Source of the DNA: Spirochaetota bacterium
GTDB lineage: Bacteria; Spirochaetota; UBA4802; UBA5550
Direction of reading: 5' to 3'
DNA length: 64,000 nt
Assembly: GCA_016933025.1 (NCBI GenBank)
Contig: JAFGBT010000037.1
Span: forward strand, 1 to 64,000
Under the pieces are notes generated by a model. That model had not been told where the DNA came from, ran no database searches, and was given only the letters and a program-made list of their open reading frames with translations. The position numbers and the translations under genes were made by a program. Position 1 is the stretch's first letter; every line of letters starts with the position of its first letter. This document shows, in pieces, positions 9,470 through 18,164 of this stretch.

Positions 9470-12232
9470 GTGAAGATAAAATATAAATTGATCCTGATAT
9501 TCGTCATGGTCATCCTGGCCGCGACACTGCCGCTCTCACTCTTTATCCTGAACCAGCAGGAAAAGCAGAAGCTTGAGATCGTCACCCGCCAGGGCGAGAT
9601 CAACGGCCGGGTCCTGGCGCGCACCGTGCTGAATATTCTCCTCATGAACGGGGGGGATGTCCGGAGCTCGATGGTGGACGCCAAGGACATGATTTCAATG
9701 CTGGCGCCCATGTCGGACGAAGGGCTGATTTACGCAGACGTGATTCTTGCCTCCTCACGGGAGCAGTACAATGGCCGGATCCTCGCCCGCTACATTGACC
9801 GGCGTGTCGTACGAAGCTCAGCCGAGAGCGATACGGTGCCGGCCGGCGAAATGGAAAAGCTGAAAGCGCGCACGGGCCACCGGGAGATTTCATTCCCCGG
9901 GGTTGACGATGTCTGTTATGAATTCGTCTCCACCGAATCGCTCCACGGAATGGCCGCCGCCTGCGTCGGCAGGCTCGTCTTCTCCAAATCCGTGGTGCTG
10001 GCCCCCATCAGGCGGCTTCGCTGGCTGATATACGCCGCCATTGCCGCAGCACTTTTTCTTGTGGGCCTTCTCGGTCTTTTCCTGAGCAGCTATGTCTCCA
10101 GGCCGATCGAGGGCCTTATCGCCGGCGTGGAAAAGATCGGCGGCGGCGATTTTGAATACCGGCTGCCGGTTACAACCGGGGACGAGCTGGGCATCCTCGC
10201 CACGACATTCAACCACATGGCGCAAATCGTGAAGCTTGAGATAGACCAGCTCGTGACCGCCAACGAGGAGCTGAAGCGGCTCGACGTTCTAAAAAATGAG
10301 TTCCTGGCCAACATGTCCCATGAGATACGGACTCCCCTTTCGGGGATCATCGGTATTGCCGAGTCGCTCTCCGCCGGGGCTGCGGGGCCGGTGACGGAGG
10401 AATCGGTCCACGATCTCTCGCTCATCGTCTCCAGCGGCCGGCGGCTGGCCGGCCTGGTAAACGATATCCTTGATTTTTCAAAGCTAAGGCATCGCGACAT
10501 TGTCCTGAGCCGGACGCCGGTCAACCTCTACTCGCTTGCCGAGCTGGTCAGGGAGATCATGCTGCCGCTGGCGCGAAAGAAATCGATCACCATACGCAAT
10601 CTCATTGATCCCGACTCGGCGATAGTCGACGGCGATGAGAACAGGCTCCAGCAGATCCTGCTGAACCTGGTCGGCAACGCGGTCAAGTTCACCGACAGCG
10701 GCGGCATCACTCTTTCCGCTGAACGTGACAGTGAGGGGATGCTCGTTGTCGCGATTGATGACACCGGCATAGGCGTCCCGCCGGACAAGGCCGGGATAAT
10801 TTTCGAGACCTTCGAACAGGCCGACGGCTCAATCGCGCGCGCATACGGCGGCACCGGTCTCGGTCTCTCCATCGCCAAAAAGCTCGTTGAGCTCCATGGC
10901 GGAAGGATATGGGTCGAGCCCGGCCGGGAGAGGGGTTCGCGTTTTTCCTTCACCGTCCCCGTCGCCCACGAAAAGACGGACGCGGCCGGCGGCCCCGAAG
11001 CCCTGCTCTTCGCCGGCGACCGTGTGGATGACTTCCGCGGGGCGGCTCCCGAAGAGGTGCGCCCGGTCAGCCGCGCCGCAGCGGGCGACGGCGGCGAGCG
11101 GAAGCGCATCCTCGTGGTGGACGACGAGCCGGTGAACCTCCAGGTCATGATGAATTACCTTGATCTCGATGGCTACGAGGTGGACACGGCCGCAAGCGGC
11201 GCCGAGGCGCTTGAAAAGCTGGCGGAGCAGCCTGCCGACCTGGTTCTGCTCGACGTCATGCTTCCCCGCATTTCCGGGTACGAGGTGTGCCGGACCATCA
11301 GGGAGAAGCGGTCGTTCTACGAGCTTCCGGTGCTGATGCTCACGGCCCGGAACAGGCCGGGAGATATCGTCACCGGGCTGGAGGCCGGAGCCAACGACTA
11401 CATCACCAAGCCGGTAGACCGGCGGGAGCTCCTGGCCCGCGTGAGGGCCCTCATTTCACTCAAGAGCTCGGTGAAGCTGAACAACGAGCTCTCCCTCATC
11501 AAGCGCGACATCCAGATAGCGCACGAGATACAGAAGAGCATACTGACGCAGGAACTTCCGGTCATCGACGGAGTGGCCATAGCGCTCCGCTACGAGCCGA
11601 TGACTGACCTGGGCGGCGATTTTTACGACGTTCAGCTGGTCGGTCCGAACCTGCTCGGGGTCCTGCTCGCGGACGTGTCGGGGCACGGGATACCGGCGGC
11701 ATTTATCTGCGCCATGCTCAAGGTCGCCTATTCCTTTCACCGCCATGACGCGGGCGACCCGTCGGTCCTGTTGCGGAAGATCGGCGAAACCATGTTTAAC
11801 TATGTCGGCGGGCAATTTATTACCGCCTGCTATGCCTGCATCGATCTCGCCGGCAAAAAGGTGAGGCACGCGAACGCGGGGCACTGGCCGCCGATTATAT
11901 GGCGTAAGGGCGACGGGACGATGATTACGGACAGCGAGAACCGGATGCCCATCGGCTGGGTTATCGAGGAGGAATACCCGGTTACGGAGTCCGAACTTGT
12001 TCCCGGCGACCGGTTGGTTCTCTACACCGACGGGATTATCGAGGCCCGCGACGCGGGGAAGCAGATGTTCGGCGAAACGAGGTTCCACGATCTCATCAGA
12101 TCAAGCGGCATGCGTGCGGCACGGGAATTCGTTGATGATGTTGTTGCGGCCGTTGATGTCTGGACCGGCCGTGAAACGGAGAGGATCCTGAATGACGATG
12201 TTACCATTGTAGTGATCGATATACTGGAATAG
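9470..12232 (+). CDS. Histidine kinase-receiver-SpoIIE phosphatase hybrid
   Basis: A 920-residue membrane protein that joins a sensor kinase to a PP2C-type phosphatase. Order: transmembrane helix (about 5-25), extracytoplasmic sensor (26-180), second helix (185-207), HAMP (208-262), HisKA with NMSHEIRTPLSG (His284), and an HATPase domain (390-505; GTGLGLSIAKK). A receiver follows (545-660; DDEP pocket, Asp595 in LLDVMLP, KPVD), then a SpoIIE/RsbU-like phosphatase (about 683-920; HEIQKSIL, LGGDFYD, ADVSGHGIPAA, LYTDGIIEA). The GGDFYD and DVSGHG motifs carry the metal-binding aspartates. SpoIIE-type phosphatases dephosphorylate STAS proteins, and two STAS genes follow within 10 and 67 bases, so the complex probably turns a membrane signal into partner switching. 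The start is a GTG with a weak ribosome site. Confidence 0.9.
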   Translation: MKIKYKLILIFVMVILAATLPLSLFILNQQEKQKLEIVTRQGEINGRVLARTVLNILLMNGGDVRSSMVDAKDMISMLAPMSDEGLIYADVILASSREQYNGRILARYIDRRVVRSSAESDTVPAGEMEKLKARTGHREISFPGVDDVCYEFVSTESLHGMAAACVGRLVFSKSVVLAPIRRLRWLIYAAIAAALFLVGLLGLFLSSYVSRPIEGLIAGVEKIGGGDFEYRLPVTTGDELGILATTFNHMAQIVKLEIDQLVTANEELKRLDVLKNEFLANMSHEIRTPLSGIIGIAESLSAGAAGPVTEESVHDLSLIVSSGRRLAGLVNDILDFSKLRHRDIVLSRTPVNLYSLAELVREIMLPLARKKSITIRNLIDPDSAIVDGDENRLQQILLNLVGNAVKFTDSGGITLSAERDSEGMLVVAIDDTGIGVPPDKAGIIFETFEQADGSIARAYGGTGLGLSIAKKLVELHGGRIWVEPGRERGSRFSFTVPVAHEKTDAAGGPEALLFAGDRVDDFRGAAPEEVRPVSRAAAGDGGERKRILVVDDEPVNLQVMMNYLDLDGYEVDTAASGAEALEKLAEQPADLVLLDVMLPRISGYEVCRTIREKRSFYELPVLMLTARNRPGDIVTGLEAGANDYITKPVDRRELLARVRALISLKSSVKLNNELSLIKRDIQIAHEIQKSILTQELPVIDGVAIALRYEPMTDLGGDFYDVQLVGPNLLGVLLADVSGHGIPAAFICAMLKVAYSFHRHDAGDPSVLLRKIGETMFNYVGGQFITACYACIDLAGKKVRHANAGHWPPIIWRKGDGTMITDSENRMPIGWVIEEEYPVTESELVPGDRLVLYTDGIIEARDAGKQMFGETRFHDLIRSSGMRAAREFVDDVVAAVDVWTGRETERILNDDVTIVVIDILE

Positions 12233-12242
12233 CCGCGGGGCC

Positions 12243-12617
12243 ATGGTTAGCGATATACTCTATATTGTAAAACGGAAGGACGAGACCGTCGATTACCGTA
12301 CCTTCGCGGTCCGGGTAATGGCCGCGGACGTGATGGACATGGACAGCGTCGCCGACATGTCGATATTTTTAAGAACGCTGATACAGGGGGGCGTGCTGAA
12401 AATCGCCGTGGACCTGTCGGGCCTTGAGTTCATCGACAGTTCCGGCATCGGCCTGCTCATCGACGCGGCCAAGCTGCTGCGACGGCGCGGCGGAGATATC
12501 GCGCTCCTTAATGTGCCGGAGCGGATAGAGAGGATATTTCAGCCGGTCAGGCTTAACCGGTTTATACGGATTTTCAATAACGAGGACGAGGCCGTCCGGT
12601 TTTTCAAGTTTATTTGA
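12243..12617 (+). CDS. STAS-domain protein (anti-sigma factor antagonist type)
   Basis: A 124-residue single STAS domain. The DSSGIG motif (near residues 64-69) holds the serine that is phosphorylated by an RsbW/SpoIIAB-type kinase and released by a SpoIIE-type phosphatase. It starts 10 bases after the SpoIIE hybrid, almost certainly in the same transcript, and is the likely substrate of that phosphatase. No RsbW-like kinase is visible in the window, so the third partner must be elsewhere. Sequence VRFFKFI at the C-terminus parallels the next gene, marking the two as paralogues. Confidence 0.85.
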   Translation: MVSDILYIVKRKDETVDYRTFAVRVMAADVMDMDSVADMSIFLRTLIQGGVLKIAVDLSGLEFIDSSGIGLLIDAAKLLRRRGGDIALLNVPERIERIFQPVRLNRFIRIFNNEDEAVRFFKFI

Positions 12618-12684
12618 GGAGCGGGGCGCGGGCCCTTTCCGCGTACGGAGGGGGCGGAGAGCCGAGAGATACAGAGCCGGGGGT

Positions 12685-13068
12685 ATGAGCATGATATTCG
12701 AGATAATAAAACTTTCCCAGATGTCCGCTGACAGGATTGACTACGCCACTGTGGTATTCAGGGTGGAGCTTCCCAAGAAGGTTGACGCGGACAATTCAAA
12801 GGACCTCTGGATATATTTCAAGACGCTGGTATCCGGCGGAGCCCTGAAAATCTGCGCGGACATGAAAAAAGTCGAGTATATCGACAGCTCCGGAATCGGC
12901 GTGATTATCAATACCGCCAAGCTCATTCGCAATCAGAAGGGCGATATCGTTATCGCCAACGTGTCCGGCGAGATCCGGGAGATCTTCAAGGTTATCAATC
13001 TTGACAATTTTATCAGGATATTCGGATCGGAGGGCGAGGCCCTGAATGCATTTCGGTATATCGGCTGA
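12685..13068 (+). CDS. STAS-domain protein, paralogue of the preceding gene
   Basis: A 127-residue single STAS domain with the same DSSGIG phospho-switch motif and similar ends to its upstream neighbour (NFIRIFxSEGEA against RFIRIFNNEDEA). The ATG at 12685 has a G-rich ribosome site (GGGGG) just before it; a second ATG two codons later is possible. The gene is 67 bases downstream of its paralogue and probably co-transcribed with it. A pair of STAS proteins under one phosphatase suggests one may act as a sink or as a cue-specific variant; that is inference. Confidence 0.85.
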   Translation: MSMIFEIIKLSQMSADRIDYATVVFRVELPKKVDADNSKDLWIYFKTLVSGGALKICADMKKVEYIDSSGIGVIINTAKLIRNQKGDIVIANVSGEIREIFKVINLDNFIRIFGSEGEALNAFRYIG

Positions 13069-13107
13069 CTTTCAAAAAAGCCCGTCTATCTTTACATATT
13101 TTTCTGG

Positions 13108-13135
13108 TTGACAATATCGCCCCATTTACTATGTA
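13108..13135 (+). promoter_or_regulatory. Sigma-70 type promoter of tRNA-Leu
   Basis: TTGACA (13108-13113) and TATGTA (13130-13135) are separated by 16 bases and lie 23 bases before the tRNA. The -35 is a perfect consensus match. Confidence 0.65.
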
Positions 13136-13158
13136 GGTTCCCTGTATGAGAGCAGCAA

Positions 13159-13243
13159 GCCCAGGTGGTGGAATTTGGTAGACACGCATGGTTGAGGGCC
13201 ATGTGGGAGCGATCCTGTGCGGGTTCAAGTCCCGCCCTGGGCA
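13159..13243 (+). tRNA. tRNA-Leu (anticodon GAG)
   Basis: Cloverleaf drawn by eye: acceptor GCCCAGG pairs with CCTGGGC, anticodon arm CATGG-TTGAGGG-CCATG gives anticodon GAG, a long variable arm typical of leucine tRNAs follows, and the T arm is GCGGG-TTCAAGT-CCCGC. The D arm has GGTAGACACGC as in other tRNA-Leu. The discriminator base is A at 13243 and CCA is not encoded. Confidence 0.95.
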
Positions 13244-13247
13244 TATC

Positions 13248-13279
13248 GGAAAGCCCCGTACGGGGCTTTCCGGATTTTT
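13248..13279 (+). terminator. Terminator after tRNA-Leu
   Basis: A perfect 10-bp stem, GGAAAGCCCC (13248-13257) with GGGGCTTTCC (13262-13271), has a GTAC loop and ends in TTTTT (13275-13279), four bases after the tRNA. Confidence 0.88.
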
Positions 13280-13351
13280 ACCGCGCGCAGGCGGGCCTTC
13301 GGTTTACGGCGCGCGGCCGGATAAAACCATTTTATAATCAGGGTGAATATC

Positions 13352-13858
13352 GTGGCCACGGAACAGACGCTCATCATCGTAAAGCCCGACGGCCTTATCA
13401 AGTCGCTGACCGGCAACATACTCTCTCGCCTGTCTGAGACGAAGCTCGTTATCATCGGCGCCAAGCTGGTGCGGGTGTCGGAAGAACTGGCGAAGGAGCA
13501 CTACAAGCACCTGAAAGACAAGCCGTTTTTTGATGAGCTGCTTCATTACATCATGGGCGATGTTCATAATACGCACAGGGTCCTGGCGCTGGTCTACCAG
13601 GGCGAGGGCGCGATCGGCAAGGTGCGCGAGATCGTCGGCGACACCAACCCGGAAAAAGCGCACCCGGTCTCGATTCGCGGGGCCTACGGGCGTATTACCA
13701 CGAGCGGGGTTTTCGAAAACGTGGTGCACGCCTCCTCGAGCCCCGAGGACGCGGAACAGGAGATCAAGCTCTGGTTCTCGCCATTTGAAGTCGTCGGCGA
13801 TATCTATCCGACCAGGGACGTGGTGCTGGAAAAGGTTAAAACGAAAGTCTGGGCCTGA
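13352..13858 (+). CDS. ndk: Nucleoside diphosphate kinase
   Basis: Transfers the terminal phosphate of ATP to other nucleoside diphosphates through a phospho-histidine. The family signature is clear: EQTLIIVKPDGL at the N-terminus, RxxGAYG-like SIRGAYGR, and the active-site histidine in NVVHASSSPEDAEQEI. The GTG at 13352 (168 residues) is chosen because AGGG lies eight bases upstream and the protein then begins MATEQTL; the GTG at 13343 is an alternative. It is about 20 residues longer than the common 140-150 form, mainly through extra sequence around residues 55-75. It lies just upstream of adk, so two nucleotide-kinase genes form a small operon. Confidence 0.93.
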   Translation: MATEQTLIIVKPDGLIKSLTGNILSRLSETKLVIIGAKLVRVSEELAKEHYKHLKDKPFFDELLHYIMGDVHNTHRVLALVYQGEGAIGKVREIVGDTNPEKAHPVSIRGAYGRITTSGVFENVVHASSSPEDAEQEIKLWFSPFEVVGDIYPTRDVVLEKVKTKVWA

Positions 13859-13888
13859 TACACGTCCCCCGCTAAAGAGGTGCATGAC

Positions 13889-14536
13889 ATGAATATTATC
13901 TTACTGGGGGCCCCGGGCGCGGGCAAGGGCACCGTCGCGGAGCTGCTGACCGCACGGTACGGCATACCGCAGATCTCAACCGGCGATATGCTGAGGAGCG
14001 CCGTGAAGGCTGGCGCGCCGCTTGGAAAGAAGGCCGAGGGCTACATGAAGAGGGGCGAGCTTGTGCCCGATGCCCTCATCCTCGAAATAATGGAAGCGCG
14101 GCTTCAGTCCGACGACTGCCGCGGGGGCTTTATCCTCGACGGCTTCCCCCGGACCACCGGCCAGGCCGAGTCGCTCAAAAAAATCCTGGGCAGGCTCGAC
14201 ATGAAGATAGACGCGATCGTCAACCTCGAGGTGCCGGAAGACGTGATCATCAGGAGGCTGACAAGCCGGAGGACCTGTTCCAACACCGGGTGCCAGGCAA
14301 TCTACAACATCTTCACAAAACCATCGAAAAAGGAGGGGGTGTGCGATAAATGCGGCAGCCCCACCGTCCAGCGAGATGACGAGACCGAGGAGGCCATCCG
14401 GCAGCGTCTGGCGACCTACGCGGAAAAGACGGCGCCGCTTATAGAATTTTACCGGAACGATCCGGCCTTCATTACCGCTCCGTCCCTCAAGCCGGAACCC
14501 GCGATCGACGCCATTGAATCTCTTGTCGGCCGATGA
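13889..14536 (+). CDS. adk: Adenylate kinase
   Basis: Interconverts AMP, ADP and ATP. The P-loop is GAPGAGKGT (residues 7-15), followed by the AMP-site ISTGDMLR and the DGFPRT motif. The LID is long and carries four cysteines, CSNTGC and CDKCG, which suggests the zinc-stabilised LID found in many bacteria, though the first pair has C-x4-C spacing instead of the usual C-x2-C. The ATG at 13889 (215 residues, normal size) has GAGGTG six bases before it; a GTG at 13880 is less likely. It follows ndk by 30 bases. Confidence 0.95.
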   Translation: MNIILLGAPGAGKGTVAELLTARYGIPQISTGDMLRSAVKAGAPLGKKAEGYMKRGELVPDALILEIMEARLQSDDCRGGFILDGFPRTTGQAESLKKILGRLDMKIDAIVNLEVPEDVIIRRLTSRRTCSNTGCQAIYNIFTKPSKKEGVCDKCGSPTVQRDDETEEAIRQRLATYAEKTAPLIEFYRNDPAFITAPSLKPEPAIDAIESLVGR

Positions 14537-14724
14537 TGCCGGTTCCCCGGTTTTTCCGCCCGCGGGCCACGGGAAAAAATACTTTACAAATCGGGCCGCG
14601 ATGCCAGCATACTGCGTATACGGCGGCGCGCGTGGCGCGTCAAGCTGTAGGATTTAGTAATAATCGAAACGGGAATTCGTTTTTTAAATGAGAAGCGGAT
14701 TCCCGTGCGTAAAATAGTTTTTCT

Positions 14725-14811
14725 GGAGAGATGCCCGAGCTGGCCGAAGGGGACGGTCTCGAAAATCGTTATGGGCTTTGCCCATCGAGGGTTCGAATCC
14801 CTCTCTCTCCG
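14725..14811 (+). tRNA. tRNA-Ser (anticodon CGA)
   Basis: Acceptor GGAGAGA pairs with TCTCTCC; anticodon arm ACGGT-CTCGAAA-ATCGT gives CGA; a long variable arm (GGGCTTTGCCC hairpin) is typical of serine tRNAs; the T arm is GAGGG-TTCGAAT-CCCTC. The discriminator is G at 14811. Confidence 0.95.
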
Positions 14812-14817
14812 CAGAAC

Positions 14818-14894
14818 AGTTATCAGTAATAAGTTGTGAGTAATTAGTAATAAGTTATTAAAACTGAAAAACTGATAACTTAAAACTGATAACT
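14818..14894. repeat. AT-rich direct and inverted repeats between tRNA genes
   Basis: The spacer between the two tRNA-Ser genes holds AGTTATCAGT (14818-14827) and two copies of its reverse complement ACTGATAACT (14871-14880 and 14885-14894), with TAATAAGTT repeated in between. It could fold back on itself, or be slippage-derived low-complexity sequence. Confidence 0.6.
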
Positions 14895-14899
14895 GATAA

Positions 14900-14984
14900 G
14901 GAGAGGTGCCCGAGAGGCCGAAGGGGCACGATTGGAAATCGTGTGTAGCGTAAGTTACCGAGGGTTCGAATCCCTCCCTCTCCG
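14900..14984 (+). tRNA. tRNA-Ser (anticodon GGA)
   Basis: Acceptor GGAGAGG pairs with CCTCTCC; anticodon arm CACGA-TTGGAAA-TCGTG gives GGA; there is a long variable arm and the same T arm as the upstream serine tRNA. The discriminator is G at 14984. The dnaX start codon is 37 bases further on. Confidence 0.95.
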
Positions 14985-15021
14985 CATCTCAATGATTCAT
15001 TAAAGGATCATCAACACATCC

Positions 15022-16758
15022 ATGTCATACCAGGTAACCGCAAGAAAGTGGCGGCCGCAGAGCTTTGATGAGGTCGTCTACCAGGACCATGTCTCCAAGA
15101 CGCTGAAGAACAGTATTGAGAAGAAGCGCGTATCGCACGCCTATCTGTTCTCCGGTCCCCGCGGTGTGGGGAAGACCACCATGGCGAGGATCCTGGCAAA
15201 GGCCCTGAACTGCGAGACCGGCCCGACCCCCGTCCCCTGCGGTTCGTGCGATAACTGCCGGGAGATCAAAAACAGCACCTCGTTCGACGTCATCGAGATC
15301 GACGGGGCGTCGAACCGGGGGATCGACGACATCCGCGAGCTCAGGGAAAACGTCAACTTCGCGCCGGTCAAATCGAAGTACAAAATTTACATCATCGACG
15401 AAGTCCACATGCTGACGAAGGAGGCGTTCAACGCCCTCCTGAAGACGCTTGAAGAGCCTCCGCCGCATGCCGTCTTCATATTCGCCACTACCGAGATCCA
15501 CCAGATTCCGGACACGATCCTGTCGCGGTGCCAGAAATATTTTTTCAAAAAGATCCCGGTCGACGCCATTGTCGAGCACCTGCGCCATATTGTCTCCCAG
15601 GAGCAGTACCGCATATCCGACCGGGCGCTGTACCCCATCGCACGGGCCGCCGACGGCTCGATGCGCGACGCGCAGTCGCTCCTCGACCAGGTCATCTCGT
15701 TTTCCGATCAGCGACGCGGGGGGGACGAGGAGATCGGGGAATCAGACGCCCTCTCCATCCTCGGGATCGTTCCCCTCGAGAGCTACGCGGCCCTGCTTGG
15801 CTCGATCGCCGCGGCGGACGCCGCCGCCACGATGGCCGAGGTAAACCGGGTAGCCATGCTCGGTGTCGACATACCCCGCTACGTGAACGGCTTCACCGAC
15901 ATTCTCAGGACCATCAGGCTGATGCGGAACGGCATTTCGGTGCACGAGCTCCTCGGCCTGTCGGCGGAGGAGACGGAGATGGTACGCGGCGTTTCATCGG
16001 CATTTTTCGACGAGGAACTCTCCCTGATGTTCCGGATCGCCGGCGAGCTGCAGGCGGAACTCAGGTTTTCGAATAATGAGCGGATCAATCTTGAAATGGC
16101 GCTTCTCGACATGATCGCCGTGAAGAAGGCGCCGTCGATCTCGTCCATTATCGGCAGGCTGGAGGGGGGCGCGTCTCCGGAAAAAAAGGGGACGGCGCGG
16201 GCGGCCGGGCGGAACGGAACTCGACCCGCCGCGGAGAAAAGGGAGCCTGAAAAGACTATCGATGCCGCCCCGGCACCGGGGGCGCAGCCTGCAAACCGGA
16301 TATCCAGGCACTGGGATGATTTTCTCAACAGCATCAAGGACAGCAAGCAGTACCTTCATTGTATCCTCAAGCCGTCGTCGGTGAGGCTGAACGACAACAC
16401 GCTGTTTATATCCTATCCCGGCGGAGCGGACCACTCCTATTATTCCCGCATTCTGGAAAAGCAGAACCTGGAATTCATCAAAAAGGAGATGTCGGACCTG
16501 TACGGGTCCGCACTGCGGGTCGTTGTGGGCACGGATGCGGAAGGAGCGGCGCCGGCATCGGAAGCGCGTCCGAAGCAAAAGGACGCCGCGTCCCCTGCGG
16601 CCGGCGGAAACGTCCCGGAGGACGCCGAACCCATCCCGATGCCCGAGGCGGAAATGCTCAAGAACCCGGGGGCGGAGGAGTTCAAGCCGGTGAACACCAC
16701 GGTTGAAAAAATAAAGAGCGCATTTCATGGTGAAATAATCGATAAGGGAGATAAATAA
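15022..16758 (+). CDS. dnaX: DNA polymerase III gamma/tau subunit
   Basis: Clamp-loader ATPase of the replicative polymerase. The AAA+ core is unmistakable: Walker A GPRGVGKT (45-52), a zinc module with Cys64, Cys73, Cys76 and Cys79, Walker B IIDEVHML, and sensor 1 FATTE. Domain III follows to about residue 370. The linker (about 375-425) is rich in Ala, Pro, Glu and Lys, and a C-terminal domain (430-578) ends it, so this is a tau-length form of 578 residues. No obvious A-rich slippage site for making gamma was found near the domain boundary, although an A run with G's occurs near 16183. The stop codon overlaps the start of ybaB. The dnaX-ybaB-recR order is the classical one. Confidence 0.96.
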   Translation: MSYQVTARKWRPQSFDEVVYQDHVSKTLKNSIEKKRVSHAYLFSGPRGVGKTTMARILAKALNCETGPTPVPCGSCDNCREIKNSTSFDVIEIDGASNRGIDDIRELRENVNFAPVKSKYKIYIIDEVHMLTKEAFNALLKTLEEPPPHAVFIFATTEIHQIPDTILSRCQKYFFKKIPVDAIVEHLRHIVSQEQYRISDRALYPIARAADGSMRDAQSLLDQVISFSDQRRGGDEEIGESDALSILGIVPLESYAALLGSIAAADAAATMAEVNRVAMLGVDIPRYVNGFTDILRTIRLMRNGISVHELLGLSAEETEMVRGVSSAFFDEELSLMFRIAGELQAELRFSNNERINLEMALLDMIAVKKAPSISSIIGRLEGGASPEKKGTARAAGRNGTRPAAEKREPEKTIDAAPAPGAQPANRISRHWDDFLNSIKDSKQYLHCILKPSSVRLNDNTLFISYPGGADHSYYSRILEKQNLEFIKKEMSDLYGSALRVVVGTDAEGAAPASEARPKQKDAASPAAGGNVPEDAEPIPMPEAEMLKNPGAEEFKPVNTTVEKIKSAFHGEIIDKGDK

Positions 16759-17081
16759 TGCTGAAAGGACTGGGCGACATAGGCAATATCATGAAGCTCC
16801 AGAAGGAATTCAAGAACATACAGAAGAAGATAACCGACGCCATTGTCGTCGGCACGAGCCCGGACGGGAAGGTGCATGTTGAGATGGGCGGCGACTTCAG
16901 GGTAAAGGAAGTGACCATAGATCCCGCGTATCTCGCGGGCGCCGACGCCCGGGAGATGGCGGAGGCGGTCCGTACCGCCGTCAATAACGCCGTGGCCATG
17001 GTCGCACGCATCTCGGCGGAGGAGATGGAGAAGGTGACCGGCGGGATGAACTTGGGGGCGTTGGGAAATCTGTTCAAGTAA
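16758..17081 (+). CDS. ybaB: YbaB/EbfC-family nucleoid-associated protein
   Basis: A 107-residue DNA-binding protein that forms a tweezer-like dimer. Features typical of the family: an N-terminal helical MKLQKEFKNIQKK, then VEMGGDFRVKEVTIDP (family core V-x-x-x-G-x-x-x-V-x-x-v-x-I-d-P), and a Gly/Met-rich tail (GGMNLGALGNLFK). In Borrelia the orthologue EbfC binds promoter DNA. Translation is coupled to dnaX through the overlapping TAATG, with recR 5 bases downstream. Confidence 0.95.
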   Translation: MLKGLGDIGNIMKLQKEFKNIQKKITDAIVVGTSPDGKVHVEMGGDFRVKEVTIDPAYLAGADAREMAEAVRTAVNNAVAMVARISAEEMEKVTGGMNLGALGNLFK

Positions 17082-17086
17082 TCATC

Positions 17087-17683
17087 ATGAAATCATCCGC
17101 ATATCTTGAGGCCCTCATAAAAAAATTCTCGAAACTCCCCGGCATAGGCCCGAAGAGCGCGTCGCGGATCGCCTTCCACATCCTGGGGATGACGCGCGAA
17201 GAAGTTGAGGGCATGGCGCGCTCGATGCTGGAGCTCAAGGCGAATATTTTCGCCTGCCGCCTCTGCGGCGGTATCGCCGATGGCGAGATATGTCCCATCT
17301 GCCAGGACCCGGCGCGGGACCGCGCGCTTCTCTGCGTTGTCGAAGACGCGAAGGACGTCATCACCATCGAGGGGACGGGGGAGTTCCGGGGGCTCTATCA
17401 CGTCATAAACGGGCTCATATCTCCCCTCGACGGCGTGGGCCCGGATGACCTGAACATCGGGCCGCTGGTCGAGAAGTGCCGGGGAGCTTCCGTCCGGGAG
17501 GTGATCCTGGCGCTCAATCCCTCGGTCGAGGGCGACGCCACGTCGCTCTACATCGCGCGCCTCGTGAACCCGCTCGGTGTGACCGTTACCCGAATAGCGC
17601 ACGGCCTTCCCGTGGGGGCCGACCTCGAGTTTGCCGATACGGCGACCATCATCAAGTCGATAGAAGGAAGGGTCAAGATCTAG
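17087..17683 (+). CDS. recR: Recombination mediator RecR
   Basis: Acts with RecO (and RecF) to load RecA on gapped DNA. The 198-residue protein has the N-terminal helix-hairpin-helix (LPGIGPKSASRIAFHIL), the C4 zinc finger with Cys57, Cys60, Cys69 and Cys72, and a TOPRIM domain beginning VVEDAKDVITIE and ending near GLPVGADLEFADTATI. Length and layout are normal. It closes the dnaX operon; its stop overlaps by four bases the stop of the convergent PilZ gene. Confidence 0.96.
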   Translation: MKSSAYLEALIKKFSKLPGIGPKSASRIAFHILGMTREEVEGMARSMLELKANIFACRLCGGIADGEICPICQDPARDRALLCVVEDAKDVITIEGTGEFRGLYHVINGLISPLDGVGPDDLNIGPLVEKCRGASVREVILALNPSVEGDATSLYIARLVNPLGVTVTRIAHGLPVGADLEFADTATIIKSIEGRVKI

Positions 17684-18039
17684 CGTCCGGGAGCGTTTTT
17701 GATCTTCTGGTCCACATAGCGGGCTATGATGGTGTTGCGCTGCTCGTCGGTGCTCATGAACTGGCAGCCGTATCTCCAGCGCGACATCAGTTTGCGCGAA
17801 AATTTGACCAGCAGCCTGTCTTTTCTCAACTGTGGCCCGATTTTATAGAGGACATTGATCACCGCTTTGTTCAGGTCCGAGCGCTCGCTTTCAAAGGCGA
17901 GCCCACCGAGAGATATGTTGTTGAACCAGCATTCGTTGGCGGCTATGGTGTCGTCGCTGTCGACGATGAAGTACGACGGCTGGTAAAAATCCGCACGCGG
18001 ATAGGCCCTGTTGTTTTTCGGATTTTTGCTGAATATCAT
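17680..18039 (-). CDS. PilZ-domain protein
   Basis: A 119-residue protein that appears to consist of one PilZ domain, a c-di-GMP receptor fold. The N-terminal R-x3-R-type motif is represented by RAYPRAD (near residues 11-17) and the second motif by NNISLGGLAF (consensus D/N-x-S-x-x-G). Both are present, so c-di-GMP binding is plausible. Spirochaete PilZ proteins often act on motility. It is convergent with recR and shares four bases with it. Confidence 0.75.
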   Translation of the reverse strand: MIFSKNPKNNRAYPRADFYQPSYFIVDSDDTIAANECWFNNISLGGLAFESERSDLNKAVINVLYKIGPQLRKDRLLVKFSRKLMSRWRYGCQFMSTDEQRNTIIARYVDQKIKNAPGR

Positions 18040-18164
18040 CGCACCCTCCCCCTTGGAATGACATTTGCGGCGAACGCGGTTTTTGAGTCAGATTATATTG
18101 TATACCGGGGAATAATGTAAAGAGTGCAATAATAATTGATTTTTCTGGAATAATTTCCGGGCCG

